Shown here: piece after piece, positions 1-9,660 of the stretch
How the letters are laid out: the number at the start of each line of letters is the position of its first letter
Numbering within the stretch: position 1 is the stretch's first letter
Assembly (NCBI GenBank): GCA_036936605.1
Contig: JAUPFV010000002.1
Coordinates: forward strand, 317,208,893-317,272,892
DNA from: Limnanthes douglasii subsp. nivea
Taxonomy: Eukaryota > Streptophyta > Magnoliopsida > Brassicales > Limnanthaceae
DNA: 64,000 bases
Reading direction: 5' to 3'
Notes under the pieces: generated by a model
What the model was told of the DNA's origin: nothing
What the model saw: only the letters and a program-made list of their open reading frames with translations
Databases searched by the model: none
Made by a program: the position numbers and the translations under genes

Positions 1-1817
1 ACCAAAATGACATGTATTTGGTTCATTTTTTGCTATTCTATCATATTATTTTACTAAACATAAGCATATTTACTCCTTATCACATTAAATACACTCAATA
101 TTACACATTTGTTGGACCTATTTTATAATAAGTATATTAGACCAAATTAACCCAGTGTCTTACTAGTTCAACCTGTGGTTCGGATACTTCCTGTCCTTAT
201 CAACCTAGAGATGTGTTGTTTAGGTTTTGCAATTCAAATATACTATGTTTAAAAAAAATGGGTTATCTATCTTTGGCAATGCAAGTACGACGCCAAATTT
301 CACACCTAAAATACCTTATGATACGCAAACAACTTTATACCATATGAAACTTTAAAAAAACTTGATTAGTGAAAAATAACTAACACATGAATTGCAAAAA
401 AAATTAAAGTTAACTATATACTACGGTTCCTGAATAACAACTTATCTACGTCATTGTCATGGAAGTTATGTAAGTTTTGATTTGCTTACTACCAAATTCA
501 ATGGTCAAAATCGGATTGTATATGGATCTAAAACTCATTTCCGATACCAACAATTGATAATCTACCTTACGAACTACCGAAACATATCCAAATCCGGTCG
601 AAGTATTTCTAAAAAGATCAAAAGTCTTATGTTTTAAAAAAACGTTATCTCGAAATTGATAGTTGGAGATGAACTTATCAAATAAAATAAAATTTGAGTT
701 TACTTTTAAAGAGACGTTGAATAAAATATATATTTTTCATAAAAGAGAAAATAAATATTGTAATAATTATATTTAATAATGTAATTTTTTAAACGGTAAT
801 ATATTTAACAATTTTTTAAAATTTAAAGCATCAAAATAAATAAAAAATAATGATTTTACAAAGTCGCGCGATATCCCTTGACGAAAGGTTACGAATCTCA
901 AAACTAAATATAACAATAAGGATACATCGAAAATATCTAACGATATTATCTGGAACAATTAAAAAAATAAAAAGAAAACGTAAAAAAGAGCTTAACAATC
1001 TGGCGGTAAACATAATAAAAAAAATAGTTTAAAAAATAACATTGAAGTTTGATAAACATATTAGCCTCGAGTATATGCTGAATCGACAATACAACATCAG
1101 ACAAACATCAGACAAACGTATTCTTACAATCGAACTATCAATACAATTAGACCCACGACTCAAATTAAAATACATTAAAAAAAATTACAATATAAATTTG
1201 AAAATCTAAAATTTAAAAAGAAAAAATTTAAAAAATTCTCATTTTCTATACCAAATGAATGTATTTTAAAGTACATTTTAATTTCAAAATTAACAAATTT
1301 AAATTATTTCAAAGGTGAAACTATTTACCCAATCAAATATATTATTTCCTACATGATTCAAACTTTCCAAAACACTTGTCACTTACTTTTACTAGATTAC
1401 CCTCATTTTACTTTCAAATTTAAAGTTATATGTCATCAACCAAATAGAAACCCTTATAACAAAAAGGGACCATTGACCCAACTTTAATGAAACATATATG
1501 ATTTTACCCTATAAAATTAATCCTAAATAAAAAAACTTCAATTTTGTCAAATATTAACAATACTCAATGAACGAACAATGCAATTTAATCTTGTTTTTAC
1601 ATTTTACATTAACGTAACTTGAGAATTCGTGCTCGAAACAATTGTTTTTTAGAGAAAATCTTGAGAAGCATCATCTCGGAATCACATGCTTTTGTTTAAA
1701 AAAAACAGCAACCAACAACTTCAGCCTAACGATCACTGAAAAATTGTGGTGAAATCTACCAGTGGTGAATAAAAAAAATGAATAACTAAGTAGAACTCAC
1801 CAAATCGTAGGAGTATG
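1..1817. other. AT-rich intergenic flank, no gene seen
   Basis: This stretch is strongly A+T-rich, with long A/T runs and no open reading frame above about 60 codons on either strand. The two short opposed ORFs near 830-1030 consist almost wholly of Ile, Lys, Arg, Leu and Phe codons, as expected by chance at this composition. A short direct duplication of CATCAGACAAA lies near 1094-1116. I see no LTR ends, primer-binding site or retroelement peptide. It is probably ordinary distal intergenic DNA upstream of the kinase gene. Confidence 0.6.
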
Positions 1818-2043
1818 AGGCTGATTCGAGGCTGAATTGGGGTGGATTCCAGGGCAGAATCAAGGATGAATCGGAGCTGATTCGTTGCTAGATTTAAGGC
1901 GAATTAGAGGATGAATCGAGGCAGGAGTCGATGTTGCTGGTTGTTGGTTCGATGTTGCTGGATTGACGTTACCGGATCGATGCTGCCGGATCAACGCTTT
2001 TGGATCGACGTTGCTGGTTCGATGGTAATGGTTCCTATTGTTT
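1818..2043. repeat. Degenerate minisatellite, 14-bp period in its right half
   Basis: From 1946 the sequence divides into seven consecutive 14-base units (1946, 1960, 1974, 1988, 2002, 2016, 2030), each a variant of GGATCGATGTTGCT. Another unit sits at 1925-1938, separated by a 7-base half unit. To the left (1818-1924) is a looser array of GGCTGATTCGA / GGATGAATCG-like units of about 11-12 bases. The array is noticeably more G+C-rich than its surroundings. It has no clear coding meaning. Confidence 0.75.
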
Positions 2044-2764
2044 CGAGGCTGAAGAAAAAAAAACGACTTTGAAGAACAGAAACAAAAGTTAGATAAAAGG
2101 TTATGGTAGATATAGGATGTTTGAATACATTATAAGAATAAGGGTAAATTTGAATTTTCTTTTATGGAATAAATAACACCTTGTAAATTTTTCTGAATTA
2201 AAAAGGAAATAATATATTTGATGGAAAAGAACTTCCCTCTTATTTTAATATCATCCAAAATAATTACCTTTTTTATAAATAATCATCCTAATAAAATATG
2301 AATAACGCATATTCTTCCTTTTTTAAGAGCTTTTCTTGGATCCATAATTTTTTTATTTACTTCATTAGACCTTAATGACTATATTCTTACTAATACTATA
2401 TATTTATGGAACATAAAATAGCTAATATATCCGCAAACTATTTTTGAAAAAAAGAAAACACTCACCAGTCACTCACAATGGTATGGTCCGTGGTAAGAAA
2501 AACTATCATAGTATTCAACAATACAGTATAAAAGACCTTATAAAGAAGAACCCCATCAGTCTCCTCAATCTACTTTAAATAGAAAGATAGATTAAAAAGC
2601 AAAAACATTTTATTTGACGATAACCCAACCCTCCATTTCTCATCTCTTTCAATATCTTTCCTTTCGGAACCAATATTCACTCTCACCCCACCCAACGGTC
2701 CCTCTCCCTCATACACACTGTATTATAGAACCAACAATGGTATCAAATCACTCCATGAGATTCC

Positions 2765-2774
2765 GACACGTGTC
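2765..2774. promoter_or_regulatory. Palindromic G-box / ABRE-like site of the kinase promoter
   Basis: GACACGTGTC is a perfect 10-base palindrome with an ACGTG core, the sequence bound by plant bZIP (ABF/AREB, G-box-binding) and some bHLH factors. It lies about 70 bases upstream of the TATA box and 430 bases upstream of the kinase start codon. A CCAAT pentamer lies at 2670-2674. Position and sequence suggest an abscisic-acid- or stress-responsive element, which would suit CIPK6; function is inferred. Confidence 0.5.
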
Positions 2775-2842
2775 TATCTCATATCACCCTATAACCACAG
2801 CTTCTCAAGGGTGTAACGGTAATCTCCACTCCCACATCCCAT

Positions 2843-2850
2843 TATATAAG
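2843..2850 (+). promoter_or_regulatory. Probable TATA box of the CIPK6-like gene
   Basis: TATATAAG lies in a relatively C-rich context 356 bases before the ATG at 3206. Transcription would be expected to begin about 25-35 bases downstream, near 2870-2885, giving a 5' leader of about 320-335 nt. It is the best-formed TATA motif in the non-AT-rich part of the upstream region. Confidence 0.55.
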
Positions 2851-2976
2851 CAGATCCCTAGAACAACCATTCAAGGAACCGAAACCTACTCTTAATCTGC
2901 ATAATAAACAAAAGCCCCCTTAATTCACTTCACTTTTTCATTTCAGAGTTTTCGAAATCCAAAATTCAATTAGGGA

Positions 2977-3015
2977 ATGCAGAGAGATGAGAGGAGCTTC
3001 GTTTTCAAACCCTAA
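2977..3015 (+). promoter_or_regulatory. Upstream ORF 1 in the kinase leader (12 codons)
   Basis: This is the first ATG downstream of the predicted TATA box. It opens a 12-codon frame (MQRDERSFVFKP) ending in TAA at 3013-3015. It overlaps upstream ORF 2 in another frame and ends 190 nt before the main start, leaving room for reinitiation. The ATG has a G at -3 (GGGA ATG C has G/A near -3) and no G at +4. If the transcript start is where the TATA box implies, it would be translated and could reduce kinase output. Confidence 0.4.
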
Positions 3016-3088
3016 TTTCTTTCTTCTCTTCTCCAAACGCTGTCTACGCAGCCGTAATAGTCACCGGAAACACGTCGAAGACGGGTGA
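2987..3088 (+). promoter_or_regulatory. Upstream ORF 2 in the kinase leader (33 codons)
   Basis: The second and last leader ATG begins a 33-codon ORF that starts MRGASFSNPNFF and is basic in its middle (KRCLRSRNSHRKH). It stops at TGA 3086-3088, 117 nt before the main ATG. No other ATG occurs between it and 3206. It overlaps upstream ORF 1 in a different frame, so leaky scanning would determine which is read. Whether the peptide is conserved is unknown from this window. Confidence 0.4.
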
Positions 3089-3139
3089 TTCATTTCCATT
3101 GAACCACACCCAACTCTATAACTCCTAAATTATATTTTG

Positions 3140-3166
3140 TTTCTCTTTTTTTTTTTTCTTTCTTTC
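3140..3166 (+). promoter_or_regulatory. Pyrimidine tract in the 5' leader
   Basis: This is an uninterrupted run of T and C about 40-65 nt before the start codon. CT-rich leader tracts are common in highly expressed plant genes. It could also be mistaken for a 3' splice site, but it is followed by no AG acceptor before 3180 that would alter the coding frame. Confidence 0.35.
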
Positions 3167-3205
3167 AATTGGTTATCGGTTCGGATCTTTTAGTATCCGA
3201 TAGAA

Positions 3206-4495
3206 ATGACGGAAGAAGGCGGTGGTTGTCCGGCGGTGCTCCACGGGAGATACGAGCTTGGCAAGATGCTAGGCCATGGAACCTTCGCCAAAGTCTACCA
3301 GGCCCGGAATTTACGGACCGGTAAGAGCTTGGCGATGAAGGTTGTTGGGAAAGAGAAAGTGATTCAAGTAGGGATGATGGATCAGATTAAACGCGAGATC
3401 TCGGTGATGAAGATGGTGAAACACCCTAACATCGTCGAACTCCACGAGGTGATGGCGAGCAAGACGAAGATCTATTTCGCGATGGAACTCGTCCGCGGCG
3501 GCGAGCTTTTTGCCAAAGTCGCCAGAGGACGTTTAAAGGAAGACGTCGCTAGAGTTTACTTCCAGCAGCTGATCTCCGCCGTGGATTTCTGCCACAGCCG
3601 TGGCGTTTACCACCGAGATTTGAAACCGGAGAATCTGCTTCTGGATGAGGAAGGTAACCTTAAGGTGACTGATTTCGGTCTCTCTGCTTTCGCCGAGCAT
3701 ATAAAACAAGACGGGCTACTTCACACAACGTGTGGAACACCTGCATATGTTGCGCCGGAGGTTATCGGAAAAAACGGTTACGACGGAGCTAAAGCGGATC
3801 TGTGGTCCTGCGGTGTTATCCTCTACGTTCTACTTGCCGGATTTTTACCGTTCCATGATGATAATCTAGTGAACATGTATAAGAAGATTTACAGAGGTGA
3901 CTTCAAGTGTCCACCGTGGTTTTCACCGGAAGCGCGGAGGTTAATCACGAAGCTTCTAGACCCGAATCCGAATACTCGAATCACTACCGATAAGGTAGTA
4001 CGATCAACTTGGTTCAGGAAACCAACGAAAAACAAAGTGAAACCCCAAGACCAAGAGGACGATGAGGATTCAAACAATCAGAAATCAAAGCAACAAGAAA
4101 CAGAGAAACTAAACGCTTTTCACATAATAGCTTTATCAGAAGGATTCGATCTGTCTCCTCTGTTCGAGGAGAAGAAACGGGAAGAGAAAACGGAGATCAG
4201 ATTCGCGACGACTAAGCCGGCGAGCAGTGTGATATCGAGACTGGAGGAGCTGGGAAGAGCGATGTCGTTTAACGTGAAGACGAGCGAGAGTAGAGTGAGG
4301 ATGCAAGGGAAGGAGTGTGGAAGAAAAGGGAAATTAGCGGTTGCGGCGGAGATATTTGCTCTGACGCCGTCGTTTCTGGTGGTGGAGGTGAAGAAAGATC
4401 ATGGTGATACATTGGAGTATAATCAGTTCTGTAGTAAGGAATTAAGACCTGCTTTGAAGGATATTGTATGGACATCAACTCCTGCTGCTGTTTAG
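3206..4495 (+). CDS. CIPK6: CBL-interacting protein kinase, CIPK6-like (SnRK3 family)
   Basis: This is a 429-residue Ser/Thr kinase of the plant SnRK3 family. Residues about 16-270 form the kinase domain: glycine loop GHGTFAKV 23-30, catalytic Lys45, HRDLKPEN 136-143, DFG 156-158, APE 183-185. A charged linker (about 272-300) leads to the NAF motif at 303-305 within [18 protein letters not shown] (303-320), which binds calcineurin B-like calcium sensors and autoinhibits the kinase. The phosphatase-interaction segment follows (about 329-360), then a conserved tail with PALKDI. CBL binding would recruit it to membranes and relieve inhibition, for phosphorylation of transporters and channels in ion, sugar or stress responses. 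The ORF is unbroken from ATG to TAG, as in the intron-poor CIPK clade. The ATG is chosen because a short variable N-terminus then leads to LHGRYELG. Similarity to Arabidopsis CIPK6 is recognised from memory; CIPK family identity is certain, the number less so. It is G+C-richer than all its surroundings. Confidence 0.95.
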   Translation: MTEEGGGCPAVLHGRYELGKMLGHGTFAKVYQARNLRTGKSLAMKVVGKEKVIQVGMMDQIKREISVMKMVKHPNIVELHEVMASKTKIYFAMELVRGGELFAKVARGRLKEDVARVYFQQLISAVDFCHSRGVYHRDLKPENLLLDEEGNLKVTDFGLSAFAEHIKQDGLLHTTCGTPAYVAPEVIGKNGYDGAKADLWSCGVILYVLLAGFLPFHDDNLVNMYKKIYRGDFKCPPWFSPEARRLITKLLDPNPNTRITTDKVVRSTWFRKPTKNKVKPQDQEDDEDSNNQKSKQQETEKLNAFHIIALSEGFDLSPLFEEKKREEKTEIRFATTKPASSVISRLEELGRAMSFNVKTSESRVRMQGKECGRKGKLAVAAEIFALTPSFLVVEVKKDHGDTLEYNQFCSKELRPALKDIVWTSTPAAV

Positions 4496-4860
4496 TTAAT
4501 TTTATTTATGAGTTATGAGTATGTATGTGTATGTAAATGGGTCAATTTGTGTTGATGTTGAATATTTTTTAGTTTTCAATTTGGATGAATTTGAACCCTC
4601 TCGTAAGTACAGTGGTTTTTCATTGAAGTTGTGGGTTTTAGATTTATCTTTTCATGCCGTTTTATTGGTTGAACATACAAAATGTATCAATGATTCGAGA
4701 GGAAATAAACATCATGGATGTTGTTGCATTCATAGAGGAAATGAATATGATAGTACATTTGTCTCGATTCACTTCAAACATCATCGATGTTGCATTCATG
4801 TCTCGATTCACTTCAAACATCATGGAGTATGTAACAAGATTTCATAAAAGAAATTTATAA
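4496..4860 (+). terminator. Kinase 3' region with possible poly(A) signal at 4704-4709
   Basis: AATAAA at 4704-4709 lies 209 bases after the stop codon, and TTTATTT/TTTTTAG stretches just after the stop could act as far-upstream elements. The short ORFs here (from 4515 and 4654) are not supported as genes. A 25-base segment beginning TGTCTCGATTCACTTC is repeated at 4760-4784 and 4799-4823 (39-base spacing). Confidence 0.4.
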
Positions 4861-4977
4861 ACCAATATATATGTATTACATCCAAAAATACAAACTATTA
4901 ACCATATGAAATTATCTTCTATATTTTTTAGATTTTCTTATATAATTAATTTATTATTTATTGTTTAAGACTCAAAC

Positions 4978-5031
4978 CATTTTTCATAATAATGTAAATA
5001 TTTTTTACACAAAATCAGAAGACAACTGTAT

Positions 5032-5066
<35 letters not shown>

Positions 5067-5168
5067 TTGTAAATATTTTTTACACAAAATCAGAAGACAA
5101 CTGTATTGATATATATTTTTCATAATAATGTAAATATTTCTAACGTCTGTGATTTTAGAATTGTAATT

Positions 5169-5200
<32 letters not shown>
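4978..5200. repeat. Two (TA)n tracts inside a duplicated AT-rich segment
   Basis: A segment of about 47 bases, including AAATCAGAAGACAACTG, occurs at 4994-5040 and again at 5069-5115, 75 bases apart. A flanking TTTTTCATAATAATG segment is also doubled (about 4980 and 5116). Each copy ends in TGATATAT that has grown into (TA)n: 5034-5062 after the first, and a second tract at 5170-5200. This looks like local duplication followed by microsatellite expansion. Confidence 0.7.
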
Positions 5201-5205
<5 letters not shown>

Positions 5206-5267
5206 TGTTATAAATTTTGTTTTTTTAAGATGAACAAACTAGATCTATTAATGATTTTTTTGATTTT

Positions 5268-5585
5268 TTTTAGAGACGAAAGGCGCACAGACGACAGATG
5301 AGAAATGTAAATTTGAAAGACTACTAGTTGCGAGATGAGAGCGCGATAAACGCGGACGTGATGAGAAATGTCACTAGCTGCAAGACGTGTGTCCGATCGA
5401 TGAGAGACGCAAAAAATGAGAGACCGATATATGAGAGATGCCGGAGATGAGAGACCATTAGTTATTGGACGAAAGACTGATAGATAAGAGACGTAGAGAC
5501 GAGAGACCACTAGTTGCAAGACCGGTGTAAAATATATAATTTTTAGATGATAAATGCGATACCAAAAAGCTAGATGCAAGACTAG
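5268..5585. repeat. Degenerate GAGAC/ATGAGAGAC-rich tandem region
   Basis: The + strand is dominated by variants of ATGAGAGAC and GAGACGA. A longer motif, ACTAGTTGCAAGA, recurs at 5323, 5373, 5457 and 5509 (spacings 50, 84 and 52 bases), suggesting a decayed higher-order unit near 50 bases. The region is purine-rich on the + strand and richer in CG dinucleotides than its flanks. The 123-codon ORF on the - strand here is a by-product of this composition. Confidence 0.6.
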
Positions 5586-5799
5586 GGTTAACTGCGCTAG
5601 TGATTTAAAAAAAAGATTAAGAAAAGTATATCATTCATAGATCTAGTTGTGCTCATCATAAAAAACAAACAATGATATTTAATTTTGTTTTGAATTACCA
5701 TTTAAAAGATATAGATCAAGTTGAGTTAAGAGTAAGTTTCCACGTGGATAAAAGAAGATCATATAAGCTTCAAGATAGATAATGTATATTCACAACGGT
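5586..5799. other. Left flank of element G1; LTR start not located
   Basis: AT-rich DNA lies between the purine-rich repeat and the recognisable LTR of G1. The LTR may begin in here, but no TG end or target duplication could be fixed, because the related LTR at 21.4 kb diverges from this one upstream of about 5800. No coding signal is visible. Confidence 0.4.
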
Positions 5800-6032
5800 T
5801 AAAAGCTATAAATATAAATTATGTAAGGGATGATTGCCACGTATCATAAGATAAACATGGCATTCATCTCGATTACTTAGGGATCCTAATCATTATATAT
5901 AGGAAGTAGTCATAACGTGAAACACTTGAATGATTAGTTAAGAGAAATATACTAAATATTTTCCTTTATAAACTTTGAGTTCGCTTAGTCTTATAACCAT
6001 TGAAAGTTTCATGACAAAGGTTTCCTTCATCA
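5800..6032 (+). repeat. G1 5' LTR (3' part)
   Basis: This segment matches 21366-21600 by eye, including AAATATAAATTATGTA, CATAACGTG, TCAGTCTTATAACCATTG and TTCATCA. It ends in CA immediately before a primer-binding-site-like sequence, which marks it as a 5' LTR. The start is a lower bound of the shared region, not a defined LTR end. Confidence 0.7.
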
Positions 6033-6036
6033 TATT

Positions 6037-6055
6037 TGGTACCATCTGTGGAAAC
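6037..6055 (+). other. G1 primer-binding site (variant)
   Basis: TGGTACCATCTGTGGAAAC follows the LTR end after four bases. It resembles the TGGCGCC(G)TCTGTGGGAAC type found after the 5' LTR of plant Tat-type elements rather than the initiator-Met type TGGTATCAGAGC. The changes GCGCCG to TACCAT are mostly transitions at CG sites, as methylated transposon DNA shows. Confidence 0.6.
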
Positions 6056-6499
6056 TCTTGGCAAAATTTGTTTGTTAACCAATGACAATGACTCGCTTAG
6101 GAGTTGATATGGGAGGTTCACAATGACATCTTTTACGCGAATCTCCAATAATGATTTCAAGAAAAATGAACGTTGTTTCGCCAACTTGTAGGAACAACGA
6201 GGTATAATTTCGGTGACTATACAAGGTACCTTAGCGATATTATCTCCAATTCAGGAAAATTACATTGCACAAGGTAAACCAGTGATTATAGTTTTCAATC
6301 TCTGAGTAATATCGTTACCAATTCAAGAAGAAGCAATAGGTATGAGATCATTTCAACAATTACCGACAGAAAATGAAGGTAATATTTCATGTTCTTTATT
6401 TCTTACTTTAAAGTTTCAAATGAACGAGTTACGACATAAAAATATAAGTTTAACACGTTACAGAATCAGCGAGACGAGGAAGAACGCAATATATTTGAT

Positions 6500-7330
6500 A
6501 TGATGAGTACAACTTTACAATTGATAACTGATAAAATATCATCAAGAAGCAACTTGAATCAAAGTAAAAATGTTCGTAAGAGTGATTTAGTTCGAGTTAA
6601 TAGAGATGCTTCAAAAGAACAAGATAAAAATAATGATGATCAGCAGTCGTTTAATGAAGTATTGTCTAACGAAAAAATCAATAAAAGGAAAAGTAAGTTA
6701 ATAATAGACGAAGGACATAAAGTGTTGAAAAGACCTAAACTAACACATTATACTTTAGCATCGTCCCCGTTAACTCAATGAAATCTGGAAGGAGAATTGC
6801 CAATGAAGTTTGATCTGTATAAGATGAAGAAGTACGAATGAATAAGAGATCATGAGCATCATTTAGAGAAAAATTATAATATGATGTTAGGATTATCATG
6901 ACAATATTTAAATTTATAGAGCATTTTCCATGACTTTCAAAGGAAATGCACTAGCTTGGTTCAATAACCTCATGTCGGGATCGATTGAAAGTTTTGAAAA
7001 TCCATGGAAGTCGTTTAGAAGTCGTTTTATCGAAAATAATGCAATTAAACGTGATGAAGATCACACCATGAAATTATTTTTAAAAATTGATGAATTGCTA
7101 AAGTATTATGCTCAAATATTGTTCAAGATATGAACATTTTAAAAGATTGTAAAGATGACATAGGTTCAATAGCATTTAAATGAGGGCTTCCAATGGAAAA
7201 CAAATTATTGAAAGATTTGATCAAATTTCCAGTTAAGTCAATAAGAGATATTTTGAGACGGTTAGAAATGTTTATGAAATTGGAAGAAAAAAAAGAGAAA
7301 TGTTACAAACTAATTTGTTAGCGCGAATAT
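6500..7330 (+). pseudogene. G1 gag
   Basis: An open stretch of 93 codons (6500-6781) gives a hydrophilic, charged N-terminal part. After frame changes there follow NLEGELPMKFDLYKMKKYE (about 6785-6840), a phrase close to LEGKLPKTFDLY in G4, and the retrotransposon gag core TFKGNALAWFNNL at 6930-7133. That core is the standard plant gypsy gag domain that assembles the virus-like particle. The gene is broken by several stops and small indels. Confidence 0.75.
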
Positions 7331-7539
7331 TTGATACTCTAGCAAAAAAATAAATTAAAGCCCGAAAAGTTTTAGACGTTGTTATAAGCTCAGTTAATAG
7401 ACAGTGTTATTCCTATTATGATAATTCAAATAGAAGGTTTACTCCACTGATAACAGACATCGTTACAATATATGATAGAACAAAAGATAAAATAAATTAT
7501 CGGATTCTGAGGGAAATATTTACACATGTCAATAAAAGA

Positions 7540-8440
7540 ACCAAAATATATTATTGTGCTTATCATAATGACCATGAATATTCTACTGGAGATGTTTTCA
7601 CTTGAAGGATGAGATATATAACTTAATTGATAAGGGCTAGTTGGTTGAGTTTATGAAGGGAAGAGAAAAAAAAAGGAAATGATAAAGGTAACACCGAAGC
7701 AACAAAATGGTGTTAAACAAATACTTTAAACAACTTTTGAAGGATATACAATATCTGGGACGACACACTTTTCAACGAAAAAATATAGAAAATATTTGGA
7801 AGTTTACCTCATTAATGAATCATCATGCATCTGCATATGAATTCATCTTTGACTTTTTCATTCACCACTGACGACTTGAGAGGATTGGTAACACAACATG
7901 CATATACTTTATTGGTCATTTTAGAAATTACTGGATTAATAGTGAGAAAAGTAATTATCGATATAGGTAACTCAGAAAATGTTTTTACCACAAAAGATAC
8001 AGTGAAAAGATTGGTATAGCTTCGTACAAAAATACTGACAAAAATTTAGTGAGTTTTACTAGACGTCCGACAAATTACATCAGAGAAGTTAATTTGATTA
8101 TGACCATTAGACGAGGAGTAATTGAGAAGACGGTAACTATTTTGTTTATGATTTTTTATGCTTCAAGTTATTATAATAAAATCTTGGGACGTCATTGGCT
8201 ACATAGGATTGAGGTTGTAGCATCATCACCATGAGTGTATGAAGTATCTTATAAAAGGGAAGATTGGTGTTATAAGAGCAAAATTAATTGCTATTCTATG
8301 TCTTTAAACCTTAGAATATTATCCTATAGCAATTAAAAAATACTTCAAGAGATGTGCTAATAATAGAAAATATTGAACCCTTGATGAAATTTAAAAATGG
8401 AGAAATAAATATTCCATGTGAGTATTTGAATTTAATTGAG
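7540..8440 (+). pseudogene. G1 zinc knuckle and aspartic protease region
   Basis: YYCAYHNDHEYST near 7548-7586 corresponds to the Tat-type zinc motif (KYCxYHxDHGHxT); G4 has CSYHNDHVH at the equivalent place. From 7825 the frame reads LVTQHAYTLLVILEITG and VRKVIIDIGNSENV, where IDIGNS replaces the usual VDNGSS protease active site. Then ILGRHWLHRI (about 8190) matches the ILGRPWLH phrase typical after the protease. Several stops interrupt it. Confidence 0.6.
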
Positions 8441-8456
8441 TCAACGTAAGATATAC

Positions 8457-8765
8457 ACGAGTTTGTTTTAGACAATGGAAAAGTAGTAACAATTGGTGGT
8501 TGTTTAGATGAAAAGTTTTAATGCGAGTTGACAACATGTTTAATAATGAATATTGATATTTTTTATGAATATATCAGATGTTATCGATCTAAATAGGTCA
8601 ACTATACACCACGAGTTTGTTTTAGACATTGGAAAAGTGGTAACAATTGGTGGTTGTTTAGATGAAAAGTTTTAATGCGAGTTGACAACATGTTTAATAC
8701 TGAATATTGATATTTTTTTATGAATATATCAGATGTTATCGATGTAAATAGGTCAACTATATGCC
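8457..8765 (+). repeat. 154-bp direct tandem duplication inside G1 pol
   Basis: The unit starting ACGAGTTTGTTTTAGACA occurs at 8457-8610 and 8611-8765, with the first bases of a third copy (ACGAGTTTGTTG) at 8766. The copies differ at only about seven positions including one added T, so they are about 95 percent identical. The unit covers the protease to reverse-transcriptase linker (CLIMNIDIFYEYI, like CLRANADLFAW in Tat elements). The copies share internal stops, so the duplication came after inactivation. Confidence 0.9.
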
Positions 8766-8799
8766 ACGAGTTTGTTGTTGATCGCAGGTTGAGATCAAT

Positions 8800-9660
8800 A
8801 TGACAGAAGATGAGTACGTTTTAGCTGAAAAAACTGAGGCTATAATTAAAAAGAGGATAAATTACTTAAAGTGGGATATATTCAAGAATAAAAGTATTAT
8901 ACTTGATTGGCGAATCTAGTGTTGGTTAAGAAAAATAATAGACAATAGAAAGTGTGTGTTGATTTTACTGATTTAATCAGTGTTTGGCCGAAGAATGTCG
9001 TCCCTGAACCTCAAATTGATCAACTTTTTGATGCAATGTCATTCATAGATGAGTATTCAAGGTATAATAAAACCAAATGCACCCAATAAATAAGGAGATT
9101 ACAACTTTCACAGTTTATATTTTTATAAAGTAATACCATATGGTTTCAAGAATACTGACGCTACTTATCACTACTTGCGAATTTTCTTTTTGCCAATCAG
9201 TTGGGAAACATATACGAAGACTTAAATAGATGATATGATGAAAAAAGTAACAAAACAAATGATCATGTGTCAACATTCTTTGAAACATTTAACAATTTTT
9301 GAAAATATAATTTGAAGTTGAATCCGTTGAACAAACATATGTGGTGATGTCATGGAATGTTTTTTGGTTTTATGGTAAATGGAGAAGAAATTGAAGCTCA
9401 TCCAGGACAGTTGATAACATTTTTAGTAATTTCTCCACCAAAATCTATTAAAGGTTTTCAAAATTTAACGGGTGGTTGGCAGCATTATCAAGGTTTATTT
9501 CTAAATCACCGAATATAGGTTATTTGTTTTTTAGAAATTTTAAAAGGAATGAAGAAATTTGTTTGGTGATAAATTTTAATGTGTTAAAAGAGTATATTCC
9601 TTCAAAAAAATTTATGTCTACACTAAATAAGAAGAGTCATTATATTTGTATTTGAAGGTT
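8800..9660 (+). pseudogene. G1 reverse transcriptase
   Basis: Recognisable blocks in order: LVKKNNRQ (about 8920), VCVDFTDL, WPKNVVPEPQIDQLFDAMSF (about 8990-9050), then IDEYSRYN, where the canonical block is MDAYSGYNQI. Later come NLKLNPLNKHMW (like NLRLNPSKC) and FFGFMVNGEEIEAHPGQL. The polymerase aspartate pair is not readable because of frame breaks. The enzyme copied element RNA to DNA when intact. Confidence 0.7.

Noticed and set aside
2614..2895. 93-codon + strand ORF upstream of the kinase
   Set aside because: It spans the G-box and TATA box, its translation is rich in His, Pro, Ser and Tyr as from C/T-rich promoter sequence, and it shows no domain. Treated as chance in promoter DNA.
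4269..4478. Antisense ORFs within the kinase CDS (3889-4077 and 4269-4478)
   Set aside because: They are mirror readings of a conserved kinase and NAF-domain sequence, have no features of their own and start at arbitrary places.
4515..4860. Two overlapping + strand ORFs just downstream of the kinase stop
   Set aside because: The 3' flank contains a 39-bp repeat that keeps both frames open. The peptides (Cys/His-rich by chance) look like no known family, and the region is expected to be 3' UTR.
5034..5200. (TA)n tracts considered as regulatory or origin elements
   Set aside because: Similar tracts occur at 19489-19536, 22766-22782, 26671-26692 and 37476-37498, several inside dead coding sequence. 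They are ordinary microsatellites.
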